Positions 49,701 to 57,681 of a stretch of DNA of 64,000 bases are shown piece after piece. The notes under the pieces were generated by a model. That model was not told the origin of the DNA and made no database searches. It worked only from the letters and a program-made list of their open reading frames with translations. Source of the stretch: Ciona intestinalis. Lineage: Eukaryota; Chordata; Ascidiacea; Phlebobranchia; Cionidae. The first letter of the stretch is position 1. Each line of letters begins with the position of its first letter. Both the position numbers and the translations under genes were made by a program. The DNA is taken from contig NC_020168.2 of NCBI RefSeq assembly GCF_000224145.3, forward strand, positions 6,177,727 to 6,241,726, given 5' to 3'.

Positions 49701-51058
49701 AAGTTTCAGAGAAAGGGAACATAATTCGAAGAAGGAAAAAAGTAAAACAAATATAAACAGGGCAAAACTGAAACAAAGATATTATACAAACATTCTTGCA
49801 TAACCATTCAGTGTTACAAACGTTTTGAAATCTCCTTTGAGCTGAAAACAATAAACTCAAAACATTTCTTCGCTCTCTTCGATGTCTTTTAAATTCATAA
49901 CTTCCACCTTTCCTTTTCCTCTCGTCTCTTTACTTACAATATCAAATATCTGTCGATAAGAACCAGGATCCACCAAGCAAACCATTTCAAGTGCTGAAGA
50001 AAATTCCTCACTTTCAACAGTTTTTAACATAGGTTGAAGTTTTTCTTTTATTTTCTTCCCATCTTTCCCTGGTAGAAAGAATCTAAGTCTCATCTCTGCT
50101 CTATTGATGTTGATTTTCTCTTTCAAAAGTTTGATAACCTGTAACGCTTGCTGTTTTGTGTTTCGGGTAGGGTTTACAGAGTAATGTATATCTTCTTTCA
50201 TTGCTCGTTCGATTACAGTTACAGTGTACGGCCGTTTAGTGTCAGGATTCACACACATATCGGTCACAATTGTAGCTATATCTCGAAACATTGATTCAAG
50301 ATGCACCGACCTCTCTTTTTCAGAAACCTGTAACTCACCTTTTGCCAATATTTGTTTACAAACCTCCGTTTGGTTGTCAGTACCAAATGCTTTGATTAAA
50401 TCTTGGTTCTTAGCAGTCTGCCCTTTAGATACATTTACAAACACAGTATGGGTTTGCAGAACTTCATCAATGTCTTTTTCAGTGTTATTTCTCCACGACA
50501 TAACCTTGTTCTTGTAACACGCGATTTCAAAGCGTTTTCCTGTCTTTTTGATGCGAACGATAGCTACGTTTGTTAAACGTACTTGATTCGTCGGCGTAAA
50601 TATTGACATCCTTGCAGGTTTGTCAAACTATTGACAAGTAATACTGCCTATACCAATCACTTTAACTAAGCAATTCATATAACCTGCAAAACAAACAAAA
50701 ACAACGTGTCGTTCTATCCTATATACCTTGGTTTTAATTGAATGTTAACTCTTTTTGGTGCTAGTGAAGAGTCCCCCCCCCACTTTATTTGCTAACCACT
50801 AACCCCTATAACCACTAACTACTAACCCCTATAACCACTAACTACTAACCCCTGTAACCACTAACCCGTGGTTAGCAAATAAGGTGGGGGGGGAAGATTC
50901 TTCAGTAGCACCCTCTTTTTTGCTGCATTTTAACACTGTGCATATGTAAGTAAAAGTACGGTGAACTTTACTTGACATAAAAACAACTAATGTAGTAAAT
51001 AATATCTGTCAGTACTTTAATAACAAACACTTACAAAAATTTCTTCCTGTTCACTCAT
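22701..51058 (-). CDS. GCN1: GCN1, eIF2-alpha kinase activator
   Basis: Large HEAT-repeat protein that binds ribosomes and activates GCN2 in the integrated stress response. I join 52 in-phase exons to 2668 aa (human ~2671). Exons 5' to 3' (high-low): 51058-51035, 49134-49035, 48750-48487, 48182-47935, 47519-47331, 47260-47152, 46876-46673, 46397-46249, 45919-45728, 45311-45176, 44646-44478, 44231-44131, 43974-43753, 43485-43361, 43106-42928, 42415-42169, 41882-41678, 41310-41179, 40829-40553, 40174-40087, 39897-39721, 39159-39025, 38731-38549, 38167-38066, 37918-37772, 37394-37271, 36928-36817, 36261-36129, 35897-35654, 35298-35163, 34616-34478, 33992-33802, 33212-32999, 32750-32608, 32404-32290, 31582-31367, 31021-30857, 30492-30330, 29230-29139, 28784-28692, 28306-28244, 28020-27895, 27500-27255, 26985-26841, 26484-26399, 26074-25881, 25637-25562, 24776-24641, 24440-24292, 24003-23899, 23390-23223, 22829-22701. 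Diagnostic matches: [11 protein letters not shown], the basic [13 protein letters not shown] linker, the eEF3-like core ([65 protein letters not shown]) and the GCN2-binding side ([17 protein letters not shown]). Exon 1 encodes only MSEQEEIF. Exon 16 carries a Gly-rich insertion ([16 protein letters not shown]). The start of exon 4 and the acceptor of exon 51 are the least certain joins. Confidence 0.95.
23689..23878 (-). repeat. 71-72 bp minisatellite, ~2.5 units, GCN1 intron 50
   Basis: Units read ACAGTGAGCATGAGGTGTAT...GGTGTATAAGAAGACA on the + strand. Divergence between units is higher than in the long arrays, which suggests an old array. Confidence 0.75.
25696..25868 (+). repeat. 71-72 bp minisatellite, ~2.5 units, GCN1 intron 46
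   Basis: Units read CTCATGCTCACTGTGAAGTT and TGGGTGTCTTCTTATACACC. The array ends about a dozen bases from the splice donor of the exon at 25881-26074. Confidence 0.8.
29496..30330 (+). repeat. 71-72 bp minisatellite array, ~11 units, GCN1 intron 38
   Basis: Units contain TACACCAGACACACATGGTG, the near-palindrome GGTGTATTCATACACC and CATGCTCACTGTCGAGTT. The right edge runs to within ~15 bases of the donor of exon 30330-30492. A 143-bp period of alternating unit variants (TAGAACATGATTGTC and TATAACATAGGTGTC) between about 29600 and 30060 indicates expansion by doublets. Confidence 0.9.
31620..32289 (-). repeat. 71-72 bp minisatellite array, ~9 units, GCN1 intron 35
   Basis: Same unit as the 29.5 kb array but in the opposite orientation (GACAGTGAGCATGAGGTGTA...ACACCCATGTTATAACTC on +). 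The right edge overlaps the splice donor of exon 32290-32404: the donor GTATACCTCATGCGCACTG is itself repeat sequence. Confidence 0.9.
33477..33772. mobile_element. hAT-like non-autonomous element with internal 30-bp tandem repeat
   Basis: Ends CATTGGAGCAGCCAG and CTGGCTGCGCCACTG are inverse to each other. The flanks GCTTTAGA (33469-33476) and GCTGTAGA (33773-33780) look like an 8-bp target duplication with one mismatch. The interior is about eight copies of a ~30 bp unit (AGTGGGGGTTTTAATC, AAAAAATTTTTCTT). It lies in GCN1 intron 32. Confidence 0.7.
34828..35135 (+). repeat. 71-72 bp minisatellite array, ~4 units, GCN1 intron 30
   Basis: Units with CTTATACACCAGACGCACAT and CTCATGCTCACTGTCGAGTT. 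Two units carry the variant CTCTTATGCTCCAGACACAC, which also appears in the 58 kb array. The array ends about 30 bases from the donor of exon 35163-35298. Confidence 0.85.
36423..36564. mobile_element. hAT-like MITE with 8-bp target duplication
   Basis: Terminal inverted repeats CAGTGGTGCAGCCAG and CTGGCTGCGCCACTG. Flanks ACTGTGAT (36415-36422) and ACTGCGAT (36565-36572). The interior is AT-rich with GGGGTTT/AAACCCC-type subterminal sequence. Same family as 33477-33772; in a GCN1 intron. Confidence 0.75.
44969..45134. mobile_element. TTACAG inverted-repeat MITE, GCN1 intron 10
   Basis: A 19-bp perfect terminal inverted repeat: CTTTACAGATTAAAGGTGG at the left and its complement at the right. 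A degenerate fragment is at 18372-18490. The right end lies about 40 bases from the exon at 45176-45311. Confidence 0.75.
46470..46542. mobile_element. Right-end fragment of a GTAGGG-family MITE
   Basis: AATATTCTTTG, CAAATGGGACCAG and TTGTCCCATCTTAGCTCACC followed by ATACTATA match the right third of complete copies. In GCN1 intron 7. Confidence 0.6.
49857..50609 (-). CDS. SBDS: SBDS ribosome maturation factor
   Basis: Single uninterrupted frame of 250 aa, the same length as human SBDS and collinear with it throughout. SBDS works with the GTPase EFL1 to release eIF6 from late 60S subunits. The N-terminal FYSH domain starts [19 protein letters not shown] and includes [11 protein letters not shown] and FVNVSKGQ. 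The central helical domain has MFRDIATIV and the conserved [18 protein letters not shown]. The C-terminal ferredoxin-like domain has [15 protein letters not shown] and [12 protein letters not shown], then [15 protein letters not shown]. The start is fixed by alignment to the family N-terminus. The gene lies in GCN1 intron 1 on the same strand. A strong acceptor (TTTGTTTTGCAG) lies at 50684-50695, with the first downstream base at 50683, so a spliced leader or the GCN1 first exon could be joined to it. Confidence 0.97.
   Translation of the reverse strand: MSIFTPTNQVRLTNVAIVRIKKTGKRFEIACYKNKVMSWRNNTEKDIDEVLQTHTVFVNVSKGQTAKNQDLIKAFGTDNQTEVCKQILAKGELQVSEKERSVHLESMFRDIATIVTDMCVNPDTKRPYTVTVIERAMKEDIHYSVNPTRNTKQQALQVIKLLKEKININRAEMRLRFFLPGKDGKKIKEKLQPMLKTVESEEFSSALEMVCLVDPGSYRQIFDIVSKETRGKGKVEVMNLKDIEESEEMF
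50684..50710 (-). promoter_or_regulatory. Splice acceptor in the SBDS 5' leader
   Basis: On the minus strand a T/G-rich tract (GTTGTTTTTGTTTGTTTTGCAG) ends in AG at 50685-50684, about 75 bases before the SBDS ATG. No SBDS coding sequence precedes it, so it must receive either an upstream 5' UTR exon, the GCN1 first exon, or a trans-spliced leader. Confidence 0.6.
50757..50912. mobile_element. Inverted-repeat element with internal 23-bp tandem repeat
   Basis: Two ~40-bp arms form a near-perfect inverted repeat (GGTGCTAGTGAAGAGTCCCC at the left, GGGGAAGATTCTTCAGTAGC at the right), each continuing through TTTGCTAACCAC or GTGGTTAGCAAA. The loop is about three copies of a 23-bp unit (CCACTAACTACTAACCCCTA). 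CTCTTTTT flanks it on both sides (50749-50756, 50913-50920), an 8-bp target duplication. It lies between GCN1 exon 1 and SBDS. Confidence 0.75.
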
Positions 51059-51844
51059 CCGTGACCGTTGCGCAACTCACGTGTTATATTTTAAAGTAGA
51101 TGATACTTATGTTGGACACGTAAGTTATTAAATAATAAACGAAAAGTTTCCAAGTCATATATTCGTGAAGATTACTTTTAAAGACCATACTTTGCGCGTA
51201 TTGTTCGAATACACCGCTCATCCCAATCAATGTCGTTGGCTTTTAACAGAGCCATAGAAAAAATGGGTTTATACGACTCCGGCTTTTAATACCCTCAACT
51301 ACCCTCAACTCATTGGTCACTGGGTTGCTGCCAAATTGCCAGCCATGCGGAAAAACAACTACTCCTAAACTTACACATACGGTAACTGGTAAGCAAGCAC
51401 ATAGTTTATGAAACGGAACCCCCGTTTTAACAAAGCTATTAGGTACATAAACATAAACGTTTACTTTTATTTCTATAGCGAAATTCCAGCTTAAATTTGA
51501 CGAAAGCACTTTTTGCATTTTTTGAAAATTATTATTTAGCAAAAACGCGCGCCTTTTTTTAAAGAAAATTATACAACGGTAAAAGAAAAAAACAAGGAAA
51601 ATCTCAAGACCAAAGAAGTCTTCTTAAGTTTAGCTTCCGCACATAATGAGCTATATGTTTACTGCTTGGGTTTGTTGTGTTTCAAATCTATATTATAAAT
51701 TTTTTTGCATTGCAGTATATTTGTGTTATACAGTATTGCAACTGCGGGATAATATGGCGCTATTTACTTGCTGCACTATTTCATATAGTGTCATTTTTGG
51801 ATGCTAACAGGTGAAAAGGAATTCTTTATGTTGGTTATAGCTTG
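51059..51844. other. GCN1/SBDS promoter region and 3' flank of JmjC-B
   Basis: About 790 bases separate the GCN1 start codon from the stop codon of JmjC copy B, both on the minus strand. It must hold the GCN1 promoter. No ORF is convincing and I could not assign a core promoter motif. Confidence 0.4.
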
Positions 51845-53586
51845 TTATAACTCGTCTTTTATGCTAAGAGATGGAAAGAAGTTTTCACTGCCTGCCCCAC
51901 TTTCCTTGAAAGATTTAACTTCTTGAATGGTTAACACATCGTCTCCATTCGTGTCCAGCAAGTGGAAGTATCTTTGTGCTTGCTGAAAATAAAATTCAAG
52001 TATTCCAAAGTGAGTTGTTGTATATATATGCCTTTATTCACCTAAATCACCTCATGGCAATTAAACAAAACCGTATTTTACCTTAAGATGATCAATTTTA
52101 TCATATTGTTCAAGGTTGTCGGGAAAAAGAGCAATTACTGCACTTATCAAATTTCTCTTTGTTGTATTGGATGACCCGTTGAATGCGTTAAAAAGGATTT
52201 TACTGTAAAGGACATGTAAGTTAAACTTTAGAATCAAACCTGTATTAAGTTGTATGCAACAGCACTACTTACTTTTCAAGGCTCGCAACAGGATCCGTGC
52301 GATATTGAGAATACGTTTTGTATTCTGGAAAAAATATTCCAACGCAATCTTCTCGATGTATCGGGTCATTTTTCATATTTAACCAATAGTTGATCGCTAA
52401 GTTTCTACCCTTTGGTCCTTTTAGTTGGTGAAACCACCTAAAAAACATTAGTAGAACATCATTATTTGCAGACTGTATATCTGAGGATGTTGGGTTCTAC
52501 TGCAAAACTCACTTAATTGGAATGTAAAAACAGTCTCCAGCCTCGATAGTTGTTCCATACCACGGTATGTTTGAAAGCTTTCCATATTTGTACATATCAA
52601 CCTTTTCAACATCCAAACTGCTCATGTTACTAACTTGATCAGGTAAGACATCTAGGGGCAGACTATCCTCGTATTTCTGTCAGAAAAAATGTAATCACCA
52701 CAGTTAGAAAATTTCCAGAAAAGGCATTACAAGGGATGACCTTGATGGCTTAAACGTTGGTAGCTTTTGCTTCGAGTTTTATTTTATAGAATTAAGAAAA
52801 AACTGAAAAAAAATTAATGTCGACAAATCTCATCGCAAAGACCCTTTAAATACCTAGCAACCTTACTTGATCTATAAGTAGCAGGTCTTTACTTCCATCA
52901 TAGAGGCAATTCAGGTTGTCGTAAGCATCATTATGTAGAAGTGATTTGGAATTTCCAGATGAAAACCAGATCACAATCATATTTAATACTTTTTCACACA
53001 GCAATGGTTTAGGGACGAACACTTCAGTATCTGATGTTAAATGAAATGTATAAAATAATGTACATTTAGTGAAGGTTATGAGAATATGACAAATACACAC
53101 GTTGACTTACTTGCAAATGGGCCATCAGATAACGGATCTATAAGGTAAACGTCTTCTTTCTCATAAACTGACAAGAATTCATACATTTTCATTGGGAATG
53201 GTTTATCTATTACTTCTTCTTTAAGCTTGTCTGTATTGAATGTTGTATCTCCATACAGATCTCTGAATGGAATGGTAAAGTTAATATGCACATCAGCGTT
53301 TCTGTACTTTATGCGCTAATCGTTGTTTTTACCTCAAGTAAGAATCGTTTCTCAAGTTGTTGAAATTGGGAAACTTTTTTACCACTCCTTTGAACACCAC
53401 TGGTTTTCCAGGTGTGACGTAATTATCGTAAAACTCGGTCGGGTTTGGGAGATCGTCCCTTTCCTCTATAGGCATGGGTGGCATGTGTGAACCAATGGGT
53501 TGCATGTGACCTGGTGGGTCATCTGCCACAACAACAACAACAGCTAGTTGCACAATGCAGGATATGATTATAATGCATTTATTCAT
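51845..53586 (-). CDS. ER-luminal JmjC (cupin_8) oxygenase with EF-hand, copy B (KDEL)
   Basis: Paralogue of copies A and C with the same seven-exon layout: 53586-53333, 53262-53111, 53030-52867, 52676-52513, 52437-52273, 52202-52082, 51982-51845; 385 aa. A signal peptide (IIIISCIVQLAVVVVVA) precedes DDPPGHMQPIG. The iron triad is H168-N-D170 (SLLHND) and H248 in WFHQLKG. Because the second histidine of copies A and C is Gln here, B identifies the first His as the third ligand. The EF-hand loop is fully canonical (DTNGDDVLTIQE, residues 350-361). The protein ends in a perfect KDEL, strong evidence for ER residence. Outside exon 1 it is the most diverged of the three. The reaction and substrate are unknown. 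Confidence 0.9.
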
Positions 53587-54167
53587 TCTACAACTTATAC
53601 AGCAAATTATGACTGCAACGTATTCTGTACTAAAGATATCATGTATATATACGATTAAACGTGTTAGTAAGCTGTTTCAACTTCAATTTAGCACCTTAGT
53701 TAATTCTGCCTTCAGCGCCTTAATTCTGGTCTCATCAATTCACTGTTCATGCAACCGCTTTGGTTTGTGGCATAACTCTGCAAACATCCGTACTCTTAGA
53801 GATTCAGCTTTTCTCAGAAACAGGAAAATAGCTTCCACGTTTTCCTGTTGATCCAGCAATGCCTGTACATGCTTATCTGTATATCACGTAGTCACACACA
53901 CATATTGGACTACATATGTTTAAAAAATACATCAGCTCTGAAAAACCTGTTTCATGCATATTAGCGTCCATCCACGCACGGCGGTTTTCATGCTCTCTTT
54001 AGGATCAACTTATTCTCACCATCGCCATATGATGCATGTGTATTTAGGCTTGCTTCGTACTATCGTATATTAATGCATTTCTTTATATTCAAATATAACA
54101 CATCATTATGGCATAGTTTAAAAAAATAAACTATGATTATAGATATTAGTTAGTCATAAGACTATCT
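53587..54167. other. Spacer between JmjC-C and JmjC-B
   Basis: About 580 bases of AT-rich sequence. It carries the 3' UTR of copy C and the promoter or leader of copy B; no other gene is seen. Confidence 0.5.
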
Positions 54168-56601
54168 TCACAACTCGTCATTGACTTTCGTATATTTTTT
54201 CTCCATCTGCTTCACAGCATCTTCAGTGAGGAAATCTTTTATGGTTTCCAAATCGACACTTTCAATTTCCTCTTTTGTGAGGTACTTGTCTTTGTTTGTA
54301 TCCGCGTTGAAAAAGAAATATTTAAGTTTCTGAAAACACAAGCCGATAAAAGCGATCTTATACATTACCAGTGCTATTTGTTGTGGTTCAAAAATAATGC
54401 ATTTTGGGACACTAACACACGGTGTATGGATACAGATGCAAACCTTAAAGTATACGCGTTTATTCTCCTTGGTTTCGTCTTTATTAAACAGAGGATGTAC
54501 CGCTGTTGCCACTTCAATATACGTTGCATTCGGCTTGCTATCAGTGTACGCATCTCGGAAAACTAACCTGTGACAAAAAATGGTTATAGTATGGGTGGGA
54601 CACCAACATTCAAAGAACTATAAAACCGGATCATTACGACTCCCATAGATCGTTGTTAATTGTTTAAAACAGAAGCCAGATATTTGGATGTTATGTGCCA
54701 AAGCTGTTCCATCTTACCCCACAGTAGCCTACTATATAGTCACCAATAATATTACTATTAGTTATAGGAAGCGTTAGATTAGGTTATGGATATTGTTGTG
54801 TATGTGAAACTGTGCATTACTTACTGATGGATTTTTACTCCTGACTTGACCGGGTGATTAAACAACGTGTCATATTCTGGAATATCTGCGAGATTCTTTT
54901 CACATTCTTCTTTATAATCAAACTGGTTAAAACTTCTCCACCAAATATTGATCGCTAAGTTTCGAGTTCGGGATGAACTAACGTGATGAAACCAGCTAAA
55001 AATAGACAAGAAATTCATTAAAATCATAAATGCAGCCACTAAGCACATTGCGCTAAATAGCCTACATACTCCGAATGTACATTTAATCAATACCGTTATT
55101 AAGGATTTCATACACCGCCCTTCGGTAAGAACCACATTGATTGAATATGGCTCAGAGAATATACACACATTTATGTTCGTAAAAAAACAAGAGTTATAAA
55201 ACCGTATCCTCACTACTCTCGTAGAGTGCATAGACCGTTGTTAATTGTATAAAACACGATTAGGATATTTGGACATTGTGTGCTAAAGGTGTCCGATCTT
55301 CCTTCGTAGTATAGCCTACTATATATATATAGGCTACATATACCCGGAATGGATGAAGATATGTGACTTCGTGTATATATACATACGTGACTTTATGTAT
55401 GTATACGTATATGCAACTTAGTATAAGTGATTGCGGATGTCTATATACCCACAAAAAGTAGTGTCATCATGATTCATTTACCCATATGGTATATAAAAGC
55501 AATCTCCTGTGTCCATATTCGCGATGTACCAAGTTAATTTGCCTAACGTTGGATACTTGTGCATGTCGACTTTTTCAACGTCAACTGAACTAAAACCCCT
55601 ATCGGGATTATCGATGGGAACGAGGTCTTTGTGTTTCTGTATCAAAGTAAAAAAAAACGATTAAAAATGTCAAAAAATAGCTCTCATTCTTTTAGCTTTT
55701 TTTTAAGACTTCCGTGCAACAATAATGTAAAATAAACTTGTTTTGTTTTTGTGAACAATTAACAATTTTCATTTACTCAAGCATAACAGAAACACTCTCT
55801 GGCCTAAAACTGAAGCGATGAGCAGTTTATATTGTTTTGTTATTTAACTTACTCTGTCAATCAATACAAACCGCTTCGTCCCATCAAAAAGGCAGTTAAT
55901 ATTTTCAACGAAATCATTGTGGAGAACAGATTTAGTTCCACCAGACGAGAACCACATCATTATTAAGTTTAGAGACTCCAAGAAGTCGCGACAAAGTAAA
56001 GATTTCGGAAGGAATACATCCCCTGCTTGGAAAAACAAAGTCTTAATGTATACGCAACCACTACTATATAGCTACATGCTGCATATAGTTTCTGGATATA
56101 GCCTGCATACCTGTTATTGGATGCGGTCGTGCCATATTATGTACCATATACAAATCTTCTTTTTCATAAATAGAAAGAAAAGAAGAAAAGTTCATCTTTT
56201 GAACTGGAAAATCTCTATTCTCTTTTTTACCCATTTCTGCTACAATGTCCCAAGCTCCATACATCTCTCTAAGATTAACAATTAGTTATTACAGATCAAA
56301 AAAATATCGATTCTCCAACCCGAGCTACGGTTTTAAATACTAACTTTTCTGCTTACCTTAAATACGTGTCGTTCGTCCAGTTATAGTAACTTGGAAACTT
56401 CTTTGCTGCTCCTTTAAACACAACTGGTATCCCAGGTTTGACGTAATTATCGTAAAACTCGATTGGGTTTGGGAGATCGTCTCTTTCCTCTATAGGCATG
56501 GGTGGCATGTGTGAACCAATGGGTTGCATGTGACCTGGTGGGTCATCTGCCACAACAACAACAGCCAGTTGCACAACGCAAAGCACAAACACTAAAGTCA
56601 T
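54168..56601 (-). CDS. ER-luminal JmjC (cupin_8) oxygenase with EF-hand, copy C (NDEL)
   Basis: Seven phased exons: 56601-56357, 56268-56111, 56022-55853, 55636-55482, 54995-54825, 54567-54444, 54329-54168; 394 aa. A signal peptide (MTLVFVLCVVQLAVVVVA) precedes DDPPGHM. The iron triad is H169-N-D171 (SVLHND) and H246 in GWFHHVSS. The EF-hand loop DTNKDKYLTKEE spans residues 351-362. The C-terminus is NDEL, a plausible KDEL-receptor ligand variant. Exon 4 is almost identical to that of copy A (KHKDLVPIDNPDRGFSSVDV against KHADLVPIDNPDRGFSSVDV), and exon 1 is nearly identical across all three copies. Exons 2 and 6 are clearly diverged. This patchwork points to gene conversion or domain-wise constraint. 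Confidence 0.9.
54589..54734. mobile_element. Left-truncated GTAGGG-family MITE, JmjC-C intron 5
   Basis: Reverse-orientation core (CCCATAGATCGTTGTTAATTG) and right end TTCCATCTTACCCCACAGTA; the left TIR is shortened. Confidence 0.65.
55195..55325. mobile_element. Truncated GTAGGG-family MITE, JmjC-C intron 4
   Basis: Only the right two-thirds remain, from AACCGTATCCTCACTACTC to GTGTCCGATCTTCCTTCGTA and CTACTATA. Confidence 0.65.
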
Positions 56602-57681
56602 AATTCTGAAAGCGCATATCGTCTGTTCAATTATATGGTAAACAATTTATAAACCTCTAAAGTTTAATTTCTAAAAGTAACTACATATACAATCTATAGC
56701 TTGTAACTCAAATACTTCGACTGAGTTCGGTGTAAACATATCCTTATCTCCAACGTTTCCATGCTTAAGACACATGGCATACTACAATTTCACCATAGTA
56801 TACTGAAGTGACTTCAGTATACTATGATTTCACCGAACCACCCAGAGTTTTCAGCATCACATTAAACAACGCTCTACGCAATTCGTTTCCTGCCAAAAAC
56901 CCGGGACAGTTAATGCGTTTTCAGTCTGTCGTAATTGTTTAACGCGGGTGGGCATTTCTGGCCGAATACAAATTTCTCGATACCTTGATGTAAAACGCAC
57001 ACATCTTCGTGCATTTACAACTTTGCTTTATTCCAATGTTATATCTTTGTATACTGTCTGATTATTATATAATAGGGTATATTAACCGGTATACGTTTAT
57101 GTTTATTTTTACCCGTAACTTGTTTAGCGATTGTCGTTTTGCTACTAATCCCATTCATTTCGCTTGTTCGATTACTTTGATTCTCAAACACGCTTTTAAA
57201 AAGATAAGTAAAATTTATTCTATATTCTGGCGGATGAAAAACCTTCATAAAAAGAACTTATAGCACATAAAATTCAAAGTAGGTAAAAAGGCTTTGTTAA
57301 GTTAAATTAGGCGTCTGAATGTCATAGTTTAATTATTTACTTATAAACACGACACTTGTATAGGAGTTTACCTACATTGTTTACAATTTACAGTAAATAT
57401 ACACTGCGCTTTGTTACGATATTTGCAGTTTGGAAGCGTTTCGAACGGCTGGTAAATATTAAAAATACATGAAAAATGCAACTCAATGTGACGTTTAGCG
57501 TAAAGTTCAACGTTTGCATCGCAACCAATTGGTGTCATTATATTTCTATTACTTAAGTTCACTGCTGCCACCACGCGTTTGTCATTCCAGAAAAATGTTC
57601 ATTCATTTCCCACTGTACCGAAACCTGTGTCCGGAATCTTATAGTGAATCTTGTACGTAAATATTAAACCATGGCTTATTC
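56602..57681. other. Spacer between fucosyltransferase 3 and JmjC-C
   Basis: No coding exon recognised. It holds a short direct repeat (about 56800 and 56816, AGTATACT...TTCA) and AT-rich 3' UTR sequence. The promoter of JmjC copy C should lie at its left end. Confidence 0.45.

Noticed and set aside
49857..50609. SBDS as a dead retrocopy
   Set aside because: It is intronless, but the frame is intact over the full family length and all signature segments are conserved, so it is more likely functional.
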